From Anaerobacillus alkaliphilus (GTDB lineage Bacteria > Bacillota > Bacilli > Bacillales > Anaerobacillaceae), in assembly GCF_004116265.1 (NCBI RefSeq), contig NZ_QOUX01000026.1, positions 62,001 to 126,000 on the forward strand: a stretch of 64,000 nt of DNA. The letters run 5' to 3'. Of this stretch, positions 1-8,013 are shown piece after piece. Below the pieces are notes generated by a model. The model was not told the origin of the DNA. It ran no database searches and saw only the letters and a list, made by a program, of their open reading frames with translations. Within the stretch, counting starts at the first letter, position 1; the number at the start of each line of letters is the position of its first letter. The position numbers were made by a program, and so were the translations under genes.

Positions 1-43
1 CTTAGAGTCATCACCCTCTCAGTTTAATAGTTGGAAAATGTAG

Positions 44-67
44 GTAATCGTTTACGTAAACGATTAC
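44..67. promoter_or_regulatory. Perfect palindromic operator, probably for the LacI-family repressor
   Basis: A 24-bp perfect inverted repeat centred on positions 55/56, with core CGTTTACGTAAACG, has the form of a LacI-family operator. It lies just past the 3' end of the repressor gene. A minus-strand gene appears to begin just outside the left edge, because a GAGAGGG ribosome-binding-like sequence reads leftward at 14-20. The site therefore most likely controls that unseen downstream operon. Sister sites of the same sequence type lie upstream of the repressor. Confidence 0.75.
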
Positions 68-98
68 GTAAAATTTATAATGAGAGATTTGCTCTCAT

Positions 99-1106
99 TT
101 AAATTGAACCCCTAATGACAAATTCTGTTGATAAGACAATCCTTTCATTTCTTGCTCCCTTATCTTCAGCAATTCTTTTTAGCAGTAAGTTCACTGCTTT
201 TTCACCTATCTCAAAGGAAGGCTGTTTAATCACTGATATTGGAGGCGTCGTCACTTTCATCCAATCATAATCATCAAATCCAATGAGGGCAACGTCATCT
301 GGAACTCTTAACTTATGATCATTTAAGAAGCTTAAGGCACCCATGGTCATAATATTATTAGCGATAAAAAGAGCAGTTACATTTTCCTTTTTAACTAATT
401 GTTTTGCTATTTCATAGCCTGAGTCAAGACTTGGCTCCCCTTCTTTTATAAGATTGGGATTAACACTAAGACCTTGTTCAAGAAATGCTTCTTTATAGCC
501 TAGTAATCTATCATCACTCGTTGTCAATCCTAAATAACCAGTGATAAAACCGATTTTCTCATGACCCTTTTCGAGTAACGTCTTAATTGCTTGATATGTA
601 CCTTGCTTACTATCAGCAAGTACAGTGTCTCCAGTATAGCCTTCGGGTATCCGATCAATAAAAACGACTGGATATTCATTAGAGAATACATTTTCATATT
701 GTGTAATGTCTTTACCAGTTGGTGCAACAATTAATCCGTCAATTAACTTTGAGTTAAATAGTTTGATTTGCTCAACCTCTGTCTCAAAATCTTCGTGAGA
801 ATTACTTAAGATTAAATTATAACCTTCTTGTTTCAGGTAGGTTTCAATACCGTTAGCAATTGACATAAAGAAAAAGTTGGAGGTATCCGAATAAAGCATC
901 GGAACTATCAGTCCGATTATATTAGATTTCCGACTCCTTAACCCTTTGGCCATTAAGTTAGGCTGGTAATCTAATTCCTTCATTGCCTGATAGACTTTGA
1001 TTTTCGTTGTTTCAGAAACATACCTTGTTTCATTTAACACATGGGAAACAGTTGCTGTTGAAACATTAGCCAGTTTTGCAACATCTTTAATACTTGCGTT
1101 ATTCAT
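99..1106 (-). CDS. LacI/GalR-family transcriptional repressor
   Basis: A 335-aa one-component sugar-responsive regulator of normal family length. Residues 5-50 form the LacI helix-turn-helix and hinge (SIKDVAKLANVSTATVSHVL), and residues about 60-330 form the periplasmic-binding-protein-like effector domain (IIGLIVPML near 63, VALIGFDDYDW near 275). Palindromes of the CGTTTACG/CGATTA type lie both upstream (1151-1178) and downstream (44-67), so it probably represses itself and a catabolic operon to the left of the window. A weak cre-like site lies upstream at 1189-1202. The effector cannot be told from sequence. The family call is firm; a CcpA role is unlikely because of the local operators and operon-style position. 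Confidence 0.93.
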   Translation of the reverse strand: MNNASIKDVAKLANVSTATVSHVLNETRYVSETTKIKVYQAMKELDYQPNLMAKGLRSRKSNIIGLIVPMLYSDTSNFFFMSIANGIETYLKQEGYNLILSNSHEDFETEVEQIKLFNSKLIDGLIVAPTGKDITQYENVFSNEYPVVFIDRIPEGYTGDTVLADSKQGTYQAIKTLLEKGHEKIGFITGYLGLTTSDDRLLGYKEAFLEQGLSVNPNLIKEGEPSLDSGYEIAKQLVKKENVTALFIANNIMTMGALSFLNDHKLRVPDDVALIGFDDYDWMKVTTPPISVIKQPSFEIGEKAVNLLLKRIAEDKGARNERIVLSTEFVIRGSI

Positions 1107-1150
1107 TTTGACTCCCCATTTTTTGATAGGTTTAACGCTTGCGTTTCGTT

Positions 1151-1178
1151 AGGTAAACGTTTACGTAATCGATTAACT
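1151..1178. promoter_or_regulatory. Overlapping operator half-sites upstream of the repressor
   Basis: The palindrome GTAAACGTTTAC (1153-1164) is followed directly by a second palindrome around TAATCGATTA. Both resemble the 44-67 operator, so the site probably mediates autoregulation. A cre-like TGAAAGCGTTTTAT at 1189-1202 lacks the final CA of the consensus and is doubtful. Confidence 0.65.
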
Positions 1179-1234
1179 AAAATATAATTGAAAGCGTTTT
1201 ATTTGTCAATGGTCATTTTAAAAATATTTGTAGC

Positions 1235-1274
1235 GGTGCCTGTCACCACCCGAAGATTGTGGGAATTTGTCGAA
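1235..1274 (-). repeat. REP-like repeat, family 1 (unoccupied)
   Basis: On the minus strand it reads TTCGACAAATTCCC..., an eight-base insertion, then TTCGGGTGGTGACAGGCACC. It contains an intact GTGCCTGTCAC core and is not occupied by the insertion sequence. It is inverted relative to the copy at 1491-1520, so the two bracket a 216-bp segment. Confidence 0.85.
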
Positions 1275-1449
1275 GATGTAAGAGGGTTTCTCTATTGGTG
1301 CAGTTAATGTCAATAGCAGAATATGTTTATATATTATTATATTGCGGTGTCTAAAACACTCGACTAACTGAAGATGTTTGACTTGGTGGCATTCTGTTCC
1401 CAACAAACTTGTCAAAGTTTAAAAAACTAAAAGTGCTAAAATCAAGAGC

Positions 1450-1480
1450 AGCCCAGTAGAAAGGGAATTTCTACTGGGCT
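1450..1480. terminator. Strong hairpin, probable terminator
   Basis: Perfect 13-bp inverted repeat AGCCCAGTAGAAA / TTTCTACTGGGCT with a 5-base loop. It lies downstream of the minus-strand lipoprotein gene. The T-tract is weak, so factor-independent termination is likely but not certain. Confidence 0.6.
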
Positions 1481-1490
1481 ACATCTAGAA

Positions 1491-1520
1491 TTCGACAAAT
1501 TCCGGGTGGTGACAGGCACC
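1491..1520 (+). repeat. REP-like repeat, family 1 (unoccupied)
   Basis: Reads TTCGACAAATTCCGGG then TGGTGACAGGCACC, the full-length form of the family. It ends 4 bases before the stop codon region of the lipoprotein gene. Confidence 0.9.
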
Positions 1521-1524
1521 TTAC

Positions 1525-2361
1525 TTAGTTTCCTCGAATATCTTTTTCAATTGCCTTATTGATTACCTCTATGGGAATTTCCATGAGGTTGTGTTCATTT
1601 AAACTATTAACTTCAATATAGTCGTAAATTTCTCTTATGCGGTAGTTGTTTTCGCCTTCATCTATATATATCTCGCAAATTGATAAAAGCCCGAATTGTT
1701 GACTCCCCTTATCCAGTAAAAGCACTAAATAAACATTGGAATTTTCATAGGATATCTTTCCTTCAATTTGTTCTACATTATATTCTAATAAAGATGTAAT
1801 CCACCTTAATTTCTTTATTTGGTTATCAATTTGTGTGTAATAATACACTACTAAATCTTGGTTTTCACCATAGAACTGATTTCCTTCCATCAACTGATGA
1901 AGGAATTTTACATTCATATTCTTAACTTGTGCATTTGTCAGGTAAAAATCAGTCCAGTAATAGTCAAAGGTTTTATACCATTTTGAATTGTCCTTCCAAT
2001 AGAAGGTCGTACCATTACCGTAAAATTCAACAAATGCTGGGTCTCCACTCTGATAAACTAATGAGGTACCACTAGTGCTAATTAGGTCAATTCCCCAGTC
2101 AAAATCGTCCTCAATTTCTTCAATATCAGTAAAAACATGGCGAGAATAAGAGAAGCTTTCAGCATTTATATTCTCTTCTAAAAGATCTTCAATTATTGGA
2201 ATTACTTTCTCTCGTTCGAATTCAATGTTGTCGTCACTCAATATTGTGGTTTCTATCAGGTTATGTAGTCGCTCCGTGTTACTTTTCTGAACAGATATTG
2301 TTTGCCCTGTTCCACAGCCTGTTAGTAAAATTCCGATCAATATTATTAAAAAACGTTTCAA
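1525..2361 (-). CDS. Putative lipoprotein of unknown function
   Basis: A secreted, lipid-anchored protein of about 278 aa. The start is set at TTG (2361), preceded by the purine-rich GGGGTTGG. It gives a compact signal peptide, KRFLIILIGILLTGCG, with lipobox LTGC; upstream in-frame starts would add 11 unlikely residues. The mature part is hydrophilic and acidic, with aromatic-rich central segments (FYWKDNSKWYKTF), and I recognise no domain. It is a single gene between a repeat and IS copy 1. Signal peptidase II processing and membrane anchoring are inferred from the lipobox; no function can be assigned. Confidence 0.75.
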   Translation of the reverse strand: MKRFLIILIGILLTGCGTGQTISVQKSNTERLHNLIETTILSDDNIEFEREKVIPIIEDLLEENINAESFSYSRHVFTDIEEIEDDFDWGIDLISTSGTSLVYQSGDPAFVEFYGNGTTFYWKDNSKWYKTFDYYWTDFYLTNAQVKNMNVKFLHQLMEGNQFYGENQDLVVYYYTQIDNQIKKLRWITSLLEYNVEQIEGKISYENSNVYLVLLLDKGSQQFGLLSICEIYIDEGENNYRIREIYDYIEVNSLNEHNLMEIPIEVINKAIEKDIRGN

Positions 2362-2554
2362 CACACCAACCCCAATCATTATAATAACAATCAACAGATT
2401 TATTTTAACATAAGAGTTTTCGGGGCGTCACTGTAGGGAGCGGTGCCTAGTATAATAAATAGTTGGGCTAAATAAAAAATACCATCGTTTTCATGTACAA
2501 TGGAAGGACCTATCACAGAACTTCCAAAACCCCTCACCACAAGGAGATGAAACG

Positions 2555-3946
2555 ATGGTATACACATTATTGAACCATATTCAAGGAAAAAAGGGAAGTC
2601 GATGGGCTAAGTTTCTTCAAACAGCTGGCTTGGAAAATATTTTAATAGTAGCGGTAGATGCTGCTAAATATACGCATAAAGCTATGATTTGTACTTTTTA
2701 TGGGGAGATCCTAAAGAAACCCTTCGAGTTTGATGCTTCTTTAACTGGTCATAATCAACTCATCAGTCAAATTGAAAAGGTAAGTCAAGAGACTGGGAAA
2801 CAGTCCATAGTTATTGGTATTGAAACGACGGGACACTATTATGAGGACCTAGTTCGTCATTGGCAAGGGAATAGTTACTATGTTCGAATAATAAACGCAG
2901 CTACTACATCTGAAGAGAGAAAAGCACTATTAAACCGCTCTAAAACTGACAACCTTGATCTATTAGCTATTACACAATCAGTGATAAACGGTCGTGGAAC
3001 AAGTAGTGAACTACCTTCAGGATCTGTGCATGAGCTTCAAAAGCTCACAAGAGCTCGACGCACAATCGTCCAGGAAAAGACAGCTCTCCAAAACGAAATA
3101 AGAGTTCATATTGATCATATATTTCGAGAATTTCAAGGAATGAGTATATGGAGAGATGGTAAACGAGTTCATGTTCAACCCTTTGAGAAACTTTTTGGGA
3201 AGGCTGGCCGCTATTTGATGCGTCATTTTATACACCCTAGCGATATCATTAACCTAGGTGTTGATGGATTAAGAGAGATATCGATTAAAGAAAACCTTAA
3301 GATACGCGATTCTTCTATACAATTACTTTTAGAATTCGCAAGTAATTCCATCTCAAGACCAAAGGAAGAGTTAGAAATTGATCACTTTTTACTTGTTCAT
3401 AAGCTAGATCGGCTGGAACTAGTAAATCAACAGATTGATGAAATGGAACAGAAGATTGCTAGTTTATTCATTGAAACAGAAGGTGCTGTCTTGTTAACTG
3501 TACCAGGAGTTGGACTAGTGACTGGTGCGGAATTGTATGGCGAAATGGGTGATATATCGGATTTTGACCATGCAGGACAGTTAATTAAAATGGCAGGCAC
3601 GAATCCTATTGTAGTGCAATCTGGCGGTCGAAATCCGACTTATCATTGTATCTCTCGAGAAGGAAGGCGTACATTTAGAAATAGTGTGTATCAAATAGGA
3701 AAGTCACTTGCCATGCACAATCCAAAGATGAAGAAACAATATCAAGAAATGAGAGATAGAGGCAAATATGCAAGACAAGCGTATATAGCCTTAGGAAATC
3801 GCATGATCCGTTTAGCCTTTGCCATGATTCGTAAACAAACAATGTATCAATCAGAAGAAGCAGATTATACTTTACTAGCTGAATTGACCAAGAAACTTAA
3901 AGCCCAACATGTTAAACGCTTTTACACAAGATACTTTGCAGTATAG
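2555..3946 (+). CDS. IS110-family transposase/recombinase, copy 1
   Basis: A 463-aa DEDD-type recombinase that would act with an element-encoded guide RNA. The N-terminal RuvC-like domain shows VAVDAAK near residue 35, GIETTGHYYED near 107 and SKTDNLDLLAI near 150, giving the D-E-D-D acidic set. A coiled middle section follows. The C-terminal Transposase_20 domain contains VPGVGLVTGAELYGE and the probable nucleophile serine in VVQSGGR, near residue 370. It is longer than many family members (about 320-400 aa). An AAGGAGATGAAACG ribosome binding site precedes the ATG. All four copies encode the same protein. Confidence 0.96.
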   Translation: MVYTLLNHIQGKKGSRWAKFLQTAGLENILIVAVDAAKYTHKAMICTFYGEILKKPFEFDASLTGHNQLISQIEKVSQETGKQSIVIGIETTGHYYEDLVRHWQGNSYYVRIINAATTSEERKALLNRSKTDNLDLLAITQSVINGRGTSSELPSGSVHELQKLTRARRTIVQEKTALQNEIRVHIDHIFREFQGMSIWRDGKRVHVQPFEKLFGKAGRYLMRHFIHPSDIINLGVDGLREISIKENLKIRDSSIQLLLEFASNSISRPKEELEIDHFLLVHKLDRLELVNQQIDEMEQKIASLFIETEGAVLLTVPGVGLVTGAELYGEMGDISDFDHAGQLIKMAGTNPIVVQSGGRNPTYHCISREGRRTFRNSVYQIGKSLAMHNPKMKKQYQEMRDRGKYARQAYIALGNRMIRLAFAMIRKQTMYQSEEADYTLLAELTKKLKAQHVKRFYTRYFAV

Positions 3947-4003
3947 ATTACAACCAAAGTGTAAGTAAATATAGTAAGAAACATTGATAAATAGAGTGTC
4001 CCT

Positions 4004-4137
4004 AGGACGTCAGATCACATCGAATTTTGTGCCTGAGGCAATATTGACCTCGCGTGACAGCGTTATGGATCTTGTCCTATAAATACGAATAATACGTGAA
4101 GACAAAGCTTAAATAACTAGGTGGTATCCCTATAGGA
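4004..4137 (+). ncRNA. Candidate bridge/seek RNA of the IS, copy 1
   Basis: Two consecutive foldable hairpins lie in the 3' non-coding part. Loop 1: the stem AGGAC..GATC..CAT (4004-4020) pairs with ATG-GATC..GTCCT (4065-4078). Its 5' side carries GTGCCT (4029-4034), its apex is GAGG/CCTC, and its 3' side carries GTGACAG (4054-4060). These match the left half and the reverse complement of the right half of the target GTGCCTGTCAC, sharing the CT core. Loop 2: TCCTATA/TATAGGA (4075-4081/4131-4137) encloses AATAATACG (4088-4096; 7 of 9 match the right end CATTATACG) and ACTAG (4116-4120; complement of CTAGT at the left junction). The architecture matches IS110-family bridge RNAs. RNA ends and transcription are inferred. 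Confidence 0.75.
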
Positions 4138-4375
4138 TGAAAATGCAAGATCCTTTCACGTTCTAGAGACATTCTATGATATAATTCTGTGATAGTTGAG
4201 TCTTGAAAAAAATGGAAAACGAAGGCTTATTTAAGTCCGCCTCTTTAAGGGGAAAAGATCTACTTGACCTTTAAAGCATTATACGCTGTCACCACCCGAA
4301 GAATCTTGTTTCACGTAATGTTTCATAATAGACTATTTTGTCGGTTTCTGCCTTCTTTAAATTATTTCAGGTCAA

Positions 4376-4684
4376 CTATTTCTCTACCCTAGCTGACACC
4401 TTAAAAACCTTAACATCACTTGCATTGCTGCACGTTAAGATTACTGGGTTAATTTCAATTATCATAGATTGGTCAGAAAAACAGCTGGTGCTATTGTCCG
4501 ATGGAATTACTAGATATACATCTTCATAATCAACAACTGCCTTGGTGCTAGGTACAACAGAGTCAAATAACTCAAGAGTTTCATCCTTAATTATATCAAC
4601 CATTATAGTAGCCTGACACTTACCCGTTTTAATTACCTTTGTATATGCTCCGCTTGTTAATAATTCTAGTAATGTAGTTTCCAT
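4376..4684 (-). CDS. Hypothetical small protein
   Basis: A 102-aa protein with no recognised domain. It is rich in V, T, S and D, with beta-like segments (DYEDVYLVIPSDNS, IIEINPVILTCSNAS) and no signal peptide or membrane segment. A GGTGG motif about nine bases upstream of the ATG is a fair ribosome binding site. It stands alone between IS copy 1 and a decayed SLH gene. It could be an endospore or coat-type small beta protein, but nothing in the sequence proves this. Confidence 0.5.
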   Translation of the reverse strand: METTLLELLTSGAYTKVIKTGKCQATIMVDIIKDETLELFDSVVPSTKAVVDYEDVYLVIPSDNSTSCFSDQSMIIEINPVILTCSNASDVKVFKVSARVEK

Positions 4685-4781
4685 TTTTCATCCACCATCC
4701 AATTTTCATTTTTTTGACCTTCACTATATAAATACAAAGTCATTGGAAAAGGGGTGGGAGATTTTAATAAAAATTCCAAAA

Positions 4782-4833
4782 TTTTTTTTAAAAAAAAAAA
4801 AAAAAAAAGCCAGCACAACATGTGTGTGCTAGC
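4782..4833 (-). terminator. Intrinsic terminator with an extreme T-tract
   Basis: The hairpin around AGCACA/TGTGCT (4809-4833) is followed on the minus strand by 19 consecutive T (A19 at 4790-4808) and then A8. It sits directly past the stop of the 4844-5125 gene. The homopolymer length is unusual and could vary between isolates. Confidence 0.8.
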
Positions 4834-4843
4834 TTTCGAGGTA

Positions 4844-5125
4844 TTAGTTCCCATATTCAATCAACAACAACATTTGATCTAGCATTTTAACCATTTGACT
4901 TCTGGTTGTATGTTCTCGTGGTGCAAATGTACCATCAAGTTTGAGGTTCGTTAAACAGCCAATCCATTGTCCGTCCCCAATAAGCAACCGTTCCATCTTA
5001 GCAATGTGGTGGTCATCACCAGCCTCAACTTGTATGACTGGATTAGTTGGCGTAGCTTCAGTTTCAATCTGCCAACCTACGACAATAAATAAGAGAGTTA
5101 TAAGTAATGTTTTGATAGTATTCAT
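4844..5125 (-). CDS. Small secreted protein with a truncated SLH-like end
   Basis: A 93-aa protein with an N-terminal signal peptide (MNTIKTLLITLLFIVVGW). Its C-terminal segment LDGTFAPREHTTRSQMVKML resembles the second half of an S-layer-homology motif (GxFxPxxxITRAEMVKML). Only about half an SLH motif is present, so wall binding by this protein alone is unlikely. It may be the remnant of a larger S-layer-associated protein, as with the SLH/CuAO relics at 41.7-42.2 kb. It has its own strong terminator. Function unknown. Confidence 0.55.
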   Translation of the reverse strand: MNTIKTLLITLLFIVVGWQIETEATPTNPVIQVEAGDDHHIAKMERLLIGDGQWIGCLTNLKLDGTFAPREHTTRSQMVKMLDQMLLLIEYGN

Positions 5126-5205
5126 CTTCTTCTCGGTTCATAAAGTCTATTAACAATAAAAATATCAAGAAAAGAATGCATTAAAATAATGGATTCCATT
5201 GGAAT

Positions 5206-5224
5206 TTCGGGGTGTCACAGTGAC
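5206..5224 (+). repeat. REP-like repeat, family 2
   Basis: Reads TTCGGGGTGTCACAGTGAC. It shares the TTCGGG start with family 1 but ends in the 11-base palindrome GTCACAGTGAC instead of GTGACAGGCACC. It lies just upstream of the sulfatase gene. Confidence 0.8.
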
Positions 5225-5282
5225 AAATCATAACATACGATACAAAAGAAATATAACTTTCGTACTATAGGAGGGCACCACG

Positions 5283-7073
5283 TTGAGTAAGTATAAATCC
5301 TCGCCAGACCAATCTATGAAAAAAGATAAAAGACCAAATTTCCTCATTATCCTTGTTGATGAGGAACGCTTTCCAACCTGTTATGAAAACGAAGATCTGA
5401 AAGAATGGCGTAAAAACCATTTGAAAACTCAGGAGCTTCTTCGAGAAAACGGTATGACATTTTTAAATCATTATATTGGAAGTACCGCTTGTTCACCTAG
5501 TAGGACAACGCTTTACACTGGCCAATATCCTTCCCTTCACGGTGTCACCCAAACGACAGGTGCAGCAAAAGGTGCTTTTGATCCGGATGTTTACTGGCTT
5601 GATCACAATACAGTCCCTACTTTCGGTGACTATTTTCGTTCTGCAGGTTATCGAACGTTTTGGAAAGGGAAATGGCATGCTTCTGATGAGGATCTTATAG
5701 TTCCGGCAAGTCATAATGCAATGTTGAGCTTTAACCCAACAACTGGGGTCCCTGATCCTGAAAAACAACAGCTTTACTTACATGCAAATCGGCTAGACTC
5801 ATTTGGTTTTGATGGGTGGATAGGTCCTGAACCACATGGATCAAACCCACGAAATTCAGCTTCTTCTGCTGCGATTGGGGTAAGTGGTCGTGATGTCGTT
5901 TATTCTGAAGAGGTTGTTCAATTAATTAACTCCCTAGAGGATGAAGTTCATGAAAATAATTATAAGCCATGGTTAATTGTTTCATCATTTGTAAATCCGC
6001 ACGATATCACCCTATTTGGGCTTTATACACAATTACTACCAACATTTAAATTTTCTGTAGATCCTTCTGTTCCTTTTATCCCACCAGCACCGACAGCAAA
6101 TGAAAACCTTCTTACTAAACCCTCAGCCCAAAGTAATTACCGCGATGTATATCAACAAGCATTACAACCTACACTCGATACACCTTTTTACAGACAACTA
6201 TACTATTCACTTCATAAACAGGTTGATGACGAGATGTATAAAGTATTTACCGCTCTTAAACAGTCGATTTTTTATGAAAATACAATTGTTGTATTTACTG
6301 CAGACCATGGTAGTCTAGTTGGAGCCCATGGAGGATTATTTCAAAAGTGGCATAATGCCTATGAGGAAGCAATTCATGTTCCACTTATAATACACAGCCC
6401 TAACTATTTCGCTGACTGTAAAGAAACGGATATGCTAACAAGTCATGTGGACATTTTCCCCACTCTATTAGGACTTGCCGACATTGACGTTCAGAAGGTC
6501 CAAGAGAAACTGAAAAAAGATCATACAGAGGTCCATCCCCTAGTAGGTCGAGACCTAACTTCGCTCATTAATGGAAACGCCGAATTTACCCGAGGTGATG
6601 AGGCTCTTTACTTTATGACAGACGATGAGTTTTCAAAAGGTTTAAACCAATACACTCTAACTGGTCAACCATATGAAGCAGTTAAACAGCCTAACCACTT
6701 GGAAACTGTAATCGTCAAACTACCCACAGGTGATAGTAACTCAAATGAAATCTGGAAGTTCACACGTTATTTCGATAATCCTCAATTTTGGAGTGACCCA
6801 GGCGTTGAAGATGTTGAAACGATTCAGAAAAAAGGCACAGATATTTCAGAGGATCAACAGGCAGCTATTTGTCTCACAACCACCAAAACGAATCCAGTCC
6901 CCAATCAATTCGAGTTATATAACCTAACAAAAGATCCATTAGAAGAAATAAACCTTGCACACCCTACACTTGAAACACCCGAATTAAAAGCAATTCAAAA
7001 GCTCTTAAATAAAATTCTTCAAGAACAACGTAAACAAAAAAGACTTACTCCTACTAGTGGGACGAATTCATAA
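5283..7073 (+). CDS. Type I sulfatase (arylsulfatase/choline-sulfatase superfamily)
   Basis: A 596-aa hydrolase of sulfate esters in the alkaline-phosphatase superfamily. The sulfatase signature STACSPSRTTLYTG (about residues 67-80) holds Cys70, the residue converted to formylglycine in active enzymes. Metal-ligand regions are visible at the N-terminus (LIILVDEERFP) and in TADHGSLVGAHGG (near residue 340). There is no signal peptide, so it is probably cytoplasmic, acting on imported sulfated compounds. The start is a TTG with AGGAGG ideally placed upstream. No maturase or transporter lies nearby and the gene stands alone with a strong terminator downstream. The substrate cannot be deduced. 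Confidence 0.9.
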   Translation: MSKYKSSPDQSMKKDKRPNFLIILVDEERFPTCYENEDLKEWRKNHLKTQELLRENGMTFLNHYIGSTACSPSRTTLYTGQYPSLHGVTQTTGAAKGAFDPDVYWLDHNTVPTFGDYFRSAGYRTFWKGKWHASDEDLIVPASHNAMLSFNPTTGVPDPEKQQLYLHANRLDSFGFDGWIGPEPHGSNPRNSASSAAIGVSGRDVVYSEEVVQLINSLEDEVHENNYKPWLIVSSFVNPHDITLFGLYTQLLPTFKFSVDPSVPFIPPAPTANENLLTKPSAQSNYRDVYQQALQPTLDTPFYRQLYYSLHKQVDDEMYKVFTALKQSIFYENTIVVFTADHGSLVGAHGGLFQKWHNAYEEAIHVPLIIHSPNYFADCKETDMLTSHVDIFPTLLGLADIDVQKVQEKLKKDHTEVHPLVGRDLTSLINGNAEFTRGDEALYFMTDDEFSKGLNQYTLTGQPYEAVKQPNHLETVIVKLPTGDSNSNEIWKFTRYFDNPQFWSDPGVEDVETIQKKGTDISEDQQAAICLTTTKTNPVPNQFELYNLTKDPLEEINLAHPTLETPELKAIQKLLNKILQEQRKQKRLTPTSGTNS

Positions 7074-7187
7074 GACAGTTAGTGTGGTTACTAAATGAGG
7101 TTCTTCCCGTTTGATACTGATACAAATTACCATAATAGTGTCTTCCCTACTAGCTTTTCAAAAGCTAACTCGTTACTAAAACGTTAA

Positions 7188-7236
7188 AAACCCAGCAGCC
7201 AGTGAGCATTTTATTTTCTGGCTGCTGGGTTTTAAT
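7188..7236 (+). terminator. Intrinsic terminator after the sulfatase
   Basis: AACCCAGCAGCCAG pairs with CTGGCTGCTGGGTT across a 15-base loop and is followed by TTAATTT. Possibly bidirectional. Confidence 0.85.
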
Positions 7237-7246
7237 TTAATTATCG

Positions 7247-7276
7247 TTCGACAAATTTCGGGTGGTGACAGGCACC
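7247..7276 (+). repeat. REP-like repeat, family 1 (unoccupied)
   Basis: Full-length copy TTCGACAAATTTCGGG then TGGTGACAGGCACC, abutting the 3' end of the membrane protein gene at 7279. It lies about 0.7 kb from the RAYT gene. Confidence 0.9.
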
Positions 7277-7278
7277 AC

Positions 7279-7932
7279 TCAATATGTCAAATACTCATAT
7301 CTAATGTTATACTGCGCATCGATTGTATACTTTAACCCAGACTCGTCTAATGCCTTTGCTAGTGCTAGTCTTTCTCTTATTTGCATTTCATTAATTTTGT
7401 TTATTGTTGCTTGTAGCTGAATTTCATCAACATTATTAATTTGTGAGTTTAGTCTTAATAAATAGATGAAGATTACAATCTCTTGTGATCGTTGTTTAAA
7501 CAACTCGTCATACTCCTCAAACTTCTTTGGCGGTTTTATTTCAGTAAGCTGAATAATCTTATCATTTAAGTCCGTCTGAAGTTCTAATAGTTTAGCTTGA
7601 TAACTACTTGAGGTATAGATTGTATCAGGAGTTGGCAGTGCCTGGTTCAGCGCTTTGTAGAATGGTTCATCAAACTGATTTGTCATTTCTAGGTAACTAA
7701 CAATTTTAGAATGTTGGCTCACTGTTAACCCATTATACGCTGTCTGGAATAGTCCAGATAAAGGGTACAGTAAAAATAAAAATAGTAGGATAGCAGAGCC
7801 ATAACCAACATTCTTTAATTTTTTTCTCTTCCTAATAGTACTGTATATGTGATCATCAGCATCATATCCATCTTTTTTTAACTGTTCCATTTCTTTTCTA
7901 AAGTTTTTCTGTGTTTTAGTAAGTGACGCCAT
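7279..7932 (-). CDS. Single-pass membrane protein of unknown function
   Basis: A protein of about 217 aa. The start is chosen at the ATG of MASLTKTQKN because GGAGG lies seven bases upstream. A charged N-terminal cytoplasmic segment of about 45 residues is followed by a transmembrane helix (YGSAILLFLFLLYPLSGLF). An extracellular helical part rich in Q, L, I and N follows, with coiled-coil-like spacing. No catalytic motif is visible. It is followed by a REP copy and precedes the RAYT gene without obvious functional link. Identity unknown. Confidence 0.7.
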   Translation of the reverse strand: MASLTKTQKNFRKEMEQLKKDGYDADDHIYSTIRKRKKLKNVGYGSAILLFLFLLYPLSGLFQTAYNGLTVSQHSKIVSYLEMTNQFDEPFYKALNQALPTPDTIYTSSSYQAKLLELQTDLNDKIIQLTEIKPPKKFEEYDELFKQRSQEIVIFIYLLRLNSQINNVDEIQLQATINKINEMQIRERLALAKALDESGLKYTIDAQYNIRYEYLTY

Positions 7933-8013
7933 CTCTAAGCCTCCATACATGAACAATAGGTATATTATACCGATTTATCAATAGAAGAATCTAAATCTTT
8001 TATTACGTTAGGC

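Larger units (their letters stand above)
2449..4287 (+). mobile_element. IS110-family insertion sequence (IS1111-like layout), copy 1
   Basis: A 1,839-bp element bounded by a CT dinucleotide on both sides (2447-2448 and 4286-4287). Left end is AGTATAATAAAT, right end CATTATACG; GTATAAT is present inverted near both tips. The transposase occupies 2555-3946 and a 340-bp non-coding segment follows it, as in the IS1111 subgroup. It interrupts a family-1 repeat: GGTGCCT on the left and TGTCACCACCCGAAG on the right join to give an intact copy. Three further copies that look identical lie at 13983-15821, 19881-21719 and 43985-45823, implying recent transposition. Confidence 0.95.

Noticed and set aside
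1189-1202. cre site upstream of the LacI-family gene
   Set aside because: Matches the first ten positions but lacks the 3' CA of the consensus; mentioned only as weak.
1218-1415. 65-codon frame on the minus strand
   Set aside because: It runs through a REP copy and has no ribosome binding site or protein-like composition.
3017-3235. A 72-aa open frame antisense to the transposase, present four times (also 15035, 20933, 45037)
   Set aside because: It repeats only because the IS repeats. No ribosome binding site, and its position is wholly inside the transposase coding sequence.
4088-4120. Perfect donor-guide match in the second loop of the IS RNA
   Set aside because: Only 7 of 9 and 5 contiguous bases match the element ends, so the donor guides are kept as tentative, unlike the exact target guides.
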